DNA from: UBA6168 sp041392505
Lineage (GTDB): Bacteria > Bacteroidota > Bacteroidia > Chitinophagales > Saprospiraceae
Assembly (NCBI GenBank): GCA_041392505.1
Contig: JAWKLX010000007.1
Location: 1 to 64,000, forward strand
Reading direction: 5' to 3'
Length of the DNA: 64,000 nucleotides
Below are positions 59,694 to 64,000 of this stretch, one piece after another (position 1 is the stretch's first letter; each line of letters starts with the position of its first letter). The notes beneath the pieces were generated by a model. It made no database searches. It was not told the origin of the DNA and worked only from the letters and a program-made list of their open reading frames with translations. Position numbers and translations under genes: made by a program.

Positions 59694-62600
59694 ATGAATA
59701 AGACATTGGAGAACGCCATTAAGGAGCGGATTTTAATTTTGGATGGTGCCATGGGCACCATGATCCAACGATATAAATTGTCTGAAAGTGATTATCGTGG
59801 GGAACGGTTCGCAGATTGGGATTCTGATATTCAGGGTAACAATGATTTGTTGTCAATTACACAGCCTCAAATTATCGAGGCCATTCACCGAGAATACCTT
59901 GATGCTGGTTCCGATATTATCGAAACAAATACTTTCAATGCCAATGCCTACTCACAAGCGGATTATAATATGGAGGCGTTGTCTTATGAAATAAATCTTT
60001 GTGCTGCGAAAATAGCGCGCAAGGTTGCTGATGAATTTTCTAAGCAAACACCTGAAAAACCCCGTTTTGTGGCCGGTGCATTTGGGCCACTTAACAAAAC
60101 GCTTTCTTTGTCGCCTGATGTGAATGATCCTGGCTTCCGGGCGGCTACCTTTGATGATGCCGTTCAAGCATATTATGATCAAGCACGAGGATTATTGGAT
60201 GGTGGGGTTGATATTTTTCTAGTAGAAACAATCTTTGATACGCTCAACGCCAAAGCGGCTCTGTTTGCCATTGATCAATTATTTGAGGAACGAAAGACAA
60301 AACTGCCCATCATAATTTCGGGAACAATAACAGATGCAAGTGGGCGTACTTTAAGTGGCCAAACGGTTGAGGCTTTTTGGATTTCCATCAAGCACGCTAA
60401 GCCTTTTTGTGTGGGGTTGAATTGCGCTTTGGGTGCAAAGGAAATGCGGCCTCATTTAGAGGATCTTGCCAATATTGCAAATTGTTACGTCCACGCCTAT
60501 CCAAACGCAGGTTTGCCTAATGAATTTGGTGAATATGACCAAACGCCGCATGAGATGTGTGACTATATTGAGGATTTTGCAAATAGTGGGTTTGTAAATA
60601 TCGTAGGTGGTTGCTGTGGCACGACACCGGACCATATCAGGCACATGGCTGAGCATGTCTCAAAAAACGGAAAACCTCGAACCATCAAACCCAAGCCAGG
60701 GTACAGTATGTATGCAGGTCTCGAATCGTTGGTTGTGAGGCCAAATACGAATTTTATTAATATTGGGGAACGAACAAATGTGACTGGTAGCAGAAAATTT
60801 GCCCGGTTGATTAAAGAAAACAATTATGCAGAAGCGCTCTCCGTTGCCCAACAACAAGTGGAAGGTGGTGCGCAAGTTATTGATGTGAACATGGATGAAG
60901 GGTTGCTCGATAGCAAAGCGGCAATGGTAAAGTTTCTCAACCTTGTCATGGCGGAGCCGGATATTGCGAAGCTGCCAGTGATGATTGATAGTTCAAAATT
61001 TGAAGTTATTGAGGCGGGGCTGAAATGCGTGCAGGGAAAATGCATTGTTAATTCCATATCAATGAAGGAGGGAATTGACGAGTTCATCCGCCATGCGAAA
61101 CTGGTGCGTCGCTATGGCGCAGCAGCCGTGGTGATGGCCTTTGATGAGCAAGGTCAAGCCGATACGATTGAACGCAAGGTAAACATTTGTGAAAGAGCCT
61201 ATAAAATTCTGGTCAATGAAGTTGGGTTTCAGCCGGAAGACATCATTTTTGATCCAAATATTTTTGCAGTAGCTACTGGGCTGGAAGAGCACAACGAGTA
61301 TGCGATTAATTTTATCGAAGCTACCCGGCAGATTAAAGAGAAGTGTCCAGGTGCGAAAGTAAGTGGTGGCGTTAGCAATTTGTCTTTTAGTTTCAGGGGA
61401 AATGATCGGGTAAGGGAGGCGATGCATTCCGCTTTTTTGTATCATGCCATTCAGGCTGGGATGGACATGGGGATCGTGAATGCAGGCATGATGGAGATTT
61501 ATGAAGAAATCCCTAAAGATTTGTTGGAGAGGGTAGAGGACGTTTTATTTAATCGTCGCCCAGATGCTACCGAAAGATTACTGGAATTTGCCGAGACTGT
61601 AAAAGGGAGCGGTTCTGCTGGTGTGCAAAAAGACCTGAGCTGGCGTAATGCACCAGTAGCAAAACGCTTGGAATATGCTTTGGTTAAAGGGATTACAGAT
61701 TATATTGAAGAGGATACAGAGGAGGCAAGACAACAGTTTGATCGGCCTTTACAGGTAATAGAAGGCCCTTTGATGGATGGGATGAATGTTGTTGGAGATT
61801 TATTTGGAAGTGGAAAAATGTTTTTGCCGCAGGTAGTTAAATCTGCCCGGGTGATGAAAAAATCGGTGGCCTATTTGACCCCTTATATCGAAAAGGAAAA
61901 GGCGTTAACAGGTGGAGGTTCTGCCAAAGGAAAAATATTGTTGGCCACCGTCAAAGGTGATGTTCACGACATTGGGAAAAATATCGTGGGAGTGGTGTTG
62001 GGCTGCAATAATTATGAAATTATTGATTTGGGGGTAATGGTGCCTGCGCAAAAGATTTTAGATGCCGCCAAGTTGGAAAATGTAGATATGATCGGCCTCA
62101 GTGGTTTGATCACCCCATCTCTGGATGAAATGGTTCATGTGGCCAAAGAAATGCAACGGCAAGGATTTACTATGCCCTTATTGATCGGAGGGGCCACAAC
62201 ATCCAAAACACACACTGCGGTTAAAATTGAACCTCAATACAAAGGCCCTGTTGTGCATGTTTTAGACGCATCAAGGAGTGTGGCAGTTGCCTCTTCTTTA
62301 ACCTCATCTGATGAAGATGCCAAACATAATTTTATTATTGACACCCGAAAGGATTATGAAAGGATTAGAGTCCAACGAGAAGGTAGGACTACTTCTAAAA
62401 AGTACTTATCCATTAATCAAGCAAGAAGGAATAAAATAAAAATTGATTGGGAAAGTTACATCCCGCCTAAACCTAAAATGCTTGGTATCAAAGTCTTTGA
62501 AGAATATGATATCGAGGAGCTAAGTAATTATATCGATTGGACTCCATTTTTCTCCAGCTGGCAAATGAAAGGGAAGTACCCATCCATTTTTGAAGATGAA

Positions 62601-63389
62601 ACTATAGGGGAGGAGGCTAAAAAATTGTTTGAAGATGCGCAATCTATGCTTCGTCGTATCATAAATGAAAAATGGTTGACGGCAAAAGCAGTGATCGGGT
62701 TGTTCCCAGCTCATGCTTTGGAAAATGACAGCGTGGAAATATTTAATAAAGAAACGGAACTGGACGCTTTGACGACTTTGAATTTTTTGCGCCAGCAAGC
62801 AGAATATGCTGCTGGCAAGCCTAATTTATGTCTTTCTGATTTTATTAAACCTAAAACCAAAGAGGGTGCTAAAGATTATATCGGGGCTTTTGCAGTTACA
62901 GCTGGCTTTGGAATCGAGCAATGGGTCAAAAAATTTGAAGAAGATCATGATGATTACAATGCCATCCTATTGAAATCAGTAGCCGACCGGTTGGCAGAGG
63001 CGTTTGCGGAGAGAATGCACGAACGTATAAGGACTGAGTTTTGGGGGTATTCGCCGACAGAATCATTAGACAATGAATCCATTATCGCGGAAAAATATCA
63101 AGGAATACGACCAGCTCCAGGTTACCCTGCTTGTCCAGAGCATACCGAAAAAGGGAAGTTATGGGAACTTTTAAACGTCAAAGAAAACATCGGTATGGAG
63201 CTGACAGAAAGCTTTGCTATGTACCCAGCAGCGTCTGTAAGTGGTTGGTATTTTTCACACCCTGAAAGTAAATATTTTACGATAGGTCAAATCTCAAAAG
63301 ATCAGATTAAAGATTATGCAGGAAGGAAAGGGATGACGCCAGAGCAAGTAGAAAAGTGGTTGGGAAGTGTTTTGAATTATGACGTTTAA
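59694..63389 (+). CDS. metH: Cobalamin-dependent methionine synthase
   Basis: 1231 residues, full length and intact. Homocysteine domain 1-330, with the zinc cysteines in GLNCALGA and GGCCGTTPDHI. Pterin-binding domain about 345-605 (NFINIGERTNVTGSRKF). B12 domain about 650-890, with the base-off motif DVHDIGKNIVG, GLSGLITPSLDEM and GGATTSKTHTA. SAM reactivation domain about 910-1225 (RPAPGYPACPEHTEK). It transfers methyl from 5-methyl-THF to homocysteine. The ATG at 59694 gives MNKTLENAIKERILILDGAMGT. All four domains are fused in one chain, with no split as sometimes seen. Confidence 0.97.
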   Translation: MNKTLENAIKERILILDGAMGTMIQRYKLSESDYRGERFADWDSDIQGNNDLLSITQPQIIEAIHREYLDAGSDIIETNTFNANAYSQADYNMEALSYEINLCAAKIARKVADEFSKQTPEKPRFVAGAFGPLNKTLSLSPDVNDPGFRAATFDDAVQAYYDQARGLLDGGVDIFLVETIFDTLNAKAALFAIDQLFEERKTKLPIIISGTITDASGRTLSGQTVEAFWISIKHAKPFCVGLNCALGAKEMRPHLEDLANIANCYVHAYPNAGLPNEFGEYDQTPHEMCDYIEDFANSGFVNIVGGCCGTTPDHIRHMAEHVSKNGKPRTIKPKPGYSMYAGLESLVVRPNTNFINIGERTNVTGSRKFARLIKENNYAEALSVAQQQVEGGAQVIDVNMDEGLLDSKAAMVKFLNLVMAEPDIAKLPVMIDSSKFEVIEAGLKCVQGKCIVNSISMKEGIDEFIRHAKLVRRYGAAAVVMAFDEQGQADTIERKVNICERAYKILVNEVGFQPEDIIFDPNIFAVATGLEEHNEYAINFIEATRQIKEKCPGAKVSGGVSNLSFSFRGNDRVREAMHSAFLYHAIQAGMDMGIVNAGMMEIYEEIPKDLLERVEDVLFNRRPDATERLLEFAETVKGSGSAGVQKDLSWRNAPVAKRLEYALVKGITDYIEEDTEEARQQFDRPLQVIEGPLMDGMNVVGDLFGSGKMFLPQVVKSARVMKKSVAYLTPYIEKEKALTGGGSAKGKILLATVKGDVHDIGKNIVGVVLGCNNYEIIDLGVMVPAQKILDAAKLENVDMIGLSGLITPSLDEMVHVAKEMQRQGFTMPLLIGGATTSKTHTAVKIEPQYKGPVVHVLDASRSVAVASSLTSSDEDAKHNFIIDTRKDYERIRVQREGRTTSKKYLSINQARRNKIKIDWESYIPPKPKMLGIKVFEEYDIEELSNYIDWTPFFSSWQMKGKYPSIFEDETIGEEAKKLFEDAQSMLRRIINEKWLTAKAVIGLFPAHALENDSVEIFNKETELDALTTLNFLRQQAEYAAGKPNLCLSDFIKPKTKEGAKDYIGAFAVTAGFGIEQWVKKFEEDHDDYNAILLKSVADRLAEAFAERMHERIRTEFWGYSPTESLDNESIIAEKYQGIRPAPGYPACPEHTEKGKLWELLNVKENIGMELTESFAMYPAASVSGWYFSHPESKYFTIGQISKDQIKDYAGRKGMTPEQVEKWLGSVLNYDV

Positions 63390-63450
63390 TTTAGGTGACT
63401 TTCAAATCTAAATAATTCAATTGATAGAAAAAAAAAATTAATAAAAGCCG

Positions 63451-63666
63451 TCATTCCCATAACCAGCTTCTGCTTTTTTTGATATAAAGTTTAATGTTTA
63501 ACCAAAAAGCGACAAAAAGGTAGAGGATAATAGGTGAGCCAAACGCTACAAATGAGAGGTAAATAAAATACATTCTAACTCGCGCAGTAGAAATACCAAT
63601 TTTTTTTCCAAAGTAACTGCACACTCCGAATGCAGACCGTTCCATTAAATCTTTTAGTGATTCCAT
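63451..63666 (-). CDS. Small PspC-domain-like membrane protein
   Basis: 71 residues from the ATG at 63666. FGVCSYFGKKIGISTARVRMYF followed by a hydrophobic helix (SFVAFGSPIILYLFVAFWLN) is the PspC pattern. Larger PspC proteins act in envelope stress responses; this one is only the core domain. It follows the ECF sigma gene on the same strand with an 85-bp gap and may be transcribed with it. Confidence 0.75.
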   Translation of the reverse strand: MESLKDLMERSAFGVCSYFGKKIGISTARVRMYFIYLSFVAFGSPIILYLFVAFWLNIKLYIKKSRSWLWE

Positions 63667-63751
63667 AACTACAAATGTAAAAAGTAGAATCCAAAACAGC
63701 AAAAATTGGATGTGAACCAAATAGCCATCTGAATTCTACTTTTTAACTGAG

Positions 63752-64000
63752 TTATTGAAGCTGAACTTCTTTTTCTTCTATCATTTTCCTGATATTAATT
63801 AGCGCGTAACGCATGCGCCCAAGTGCAGTGTTGATGCTGACCCTTGTTAAGGAAGCGATTTCCTTAAAACTCATATCTGCATAATGCCTCAATATCACGA
63901 CTTCTCTTTGCTCTGGAGGTAGCATATCAACCAAGCTCCTGATTCGGTCGTGCGTTTGGCTACGCATGATGATTTGCTCAGCATTTGGTTCACTACTGCT
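63752..64000 (-). CDS. ECF-type RNA polymerase sigma factor, 3' part (cut by the window edge)
   Basis: The frame stays open to the window end (S-S-S-E-P-N-A-E-Q-I-I before the internal Met at 63967). The visible part is sigma region 4: LPPEQREVVILRHYADMSFKEIASLTRVSINTALGRMRYAL, a Sigma70_r4 HTH. Region 2 lies outside the window. The target regulon is unknown; the PspC-like gene just downstream suggests an envelope stress role, though many bacteroidotal ECF factors are housekeeping-like. Confidence 0.9.
   Translation of the reverse strand, partial: SSSEPNAEQIIMRSQTHDRIRSLVDMLPPEQREVVILRHYADMSFKEIASLTRVSINTALGRMRYALINIRKMIEEKEVQLQ

Overview
The window reads as chromosomal DNA from a free-living, probably gliding member of the Bacteroidota, with a Saprospiraceae-like flavour. 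The evidence is a SusC/SusD pair, three proteins with type IX secretion (T9SS) C-terminal domains, a gldA-gldF-gldG cluster, a Bacteroidota-type malQ with two starch-binding modules, Nudix-type arabinose regulator AraR, and promoters of the form TTTG-N17-21-TAnnTTTG with no consistent Shine-Dalgarno. The family-level placement is inference.

Layout. 0-3.7 kb (minus): a FabH-like ketoacyl synthase, a cysteine desulfurase and a SAM methyltransferase, preceded by a small inverted-repeat element. 4-6.6 kb: a secreted SprB-repeat/T9SS protein with two frameshifts. 7-12 kb: malQ, convergent with an RmlD-like reductase, then ribonuclease D; two MITE-like hairpin elements lie in the gaps. 12-24.4 kb: a beta-glucan utilisation locus with a membrane-anchored Y_Y_Y/LuxR-HTH regulator, a divergent secreted T9SS protein, SusC, SusD, a PKD lipoprotein and a Calx-beta/GH16 laminarinase. 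24.5-32.6 kb: a stand-alone coiled-coil/HTH protein, a giant Cys-repeat surface protein (broken reading frame) and a protein with an IPTL-CTERM-like anchor. 32.8-37.9 kb (minus): gldA, gldF, gldG, a lipoprotein and a thiolase homologue lacking both catalytic cysteines. 38-48.4 kb: a YwqK-like lipoprotein, a di-haem peroxidase, a degenerate helicase/nuclease-like protein, an IscA-type protein, a conserved membrane protein, dnaA, tRNA-Ser(GCT) and tRNA-Pro(TGG). 48.4-59.5 kb: an L-arabinose locus (abf, araB, araD, araA, mutarotase, Na+/sugar symporter, HAD phosphatase) with divergent araR. 59.7-64 kb: metH, a PspC-like protein and the 3' part of an ECF sigma factor.

Many genes are interrupted by one-base indels, clustered at about 25.9-28.1, 35.8-37.3, 42.1-43.0 and 48.5-53.1 kb. 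Shifting frame usually restores the family's normal sequence without other damage. This looks more like local assembly error than biological decay, so broken genes here should be treated as probably intact in the organism.

Functionally the two sugar loci fit a polysaccharide-degrading lifestyle. One takes up and cuts laminarin-like beta-1,3-glucan. The other releases arabinose outside the cytoplasm, imports it with sodium, and converts it to xylulose-5-phosphate. No rRNA, CRISPR array, transposase or prophage was seen.
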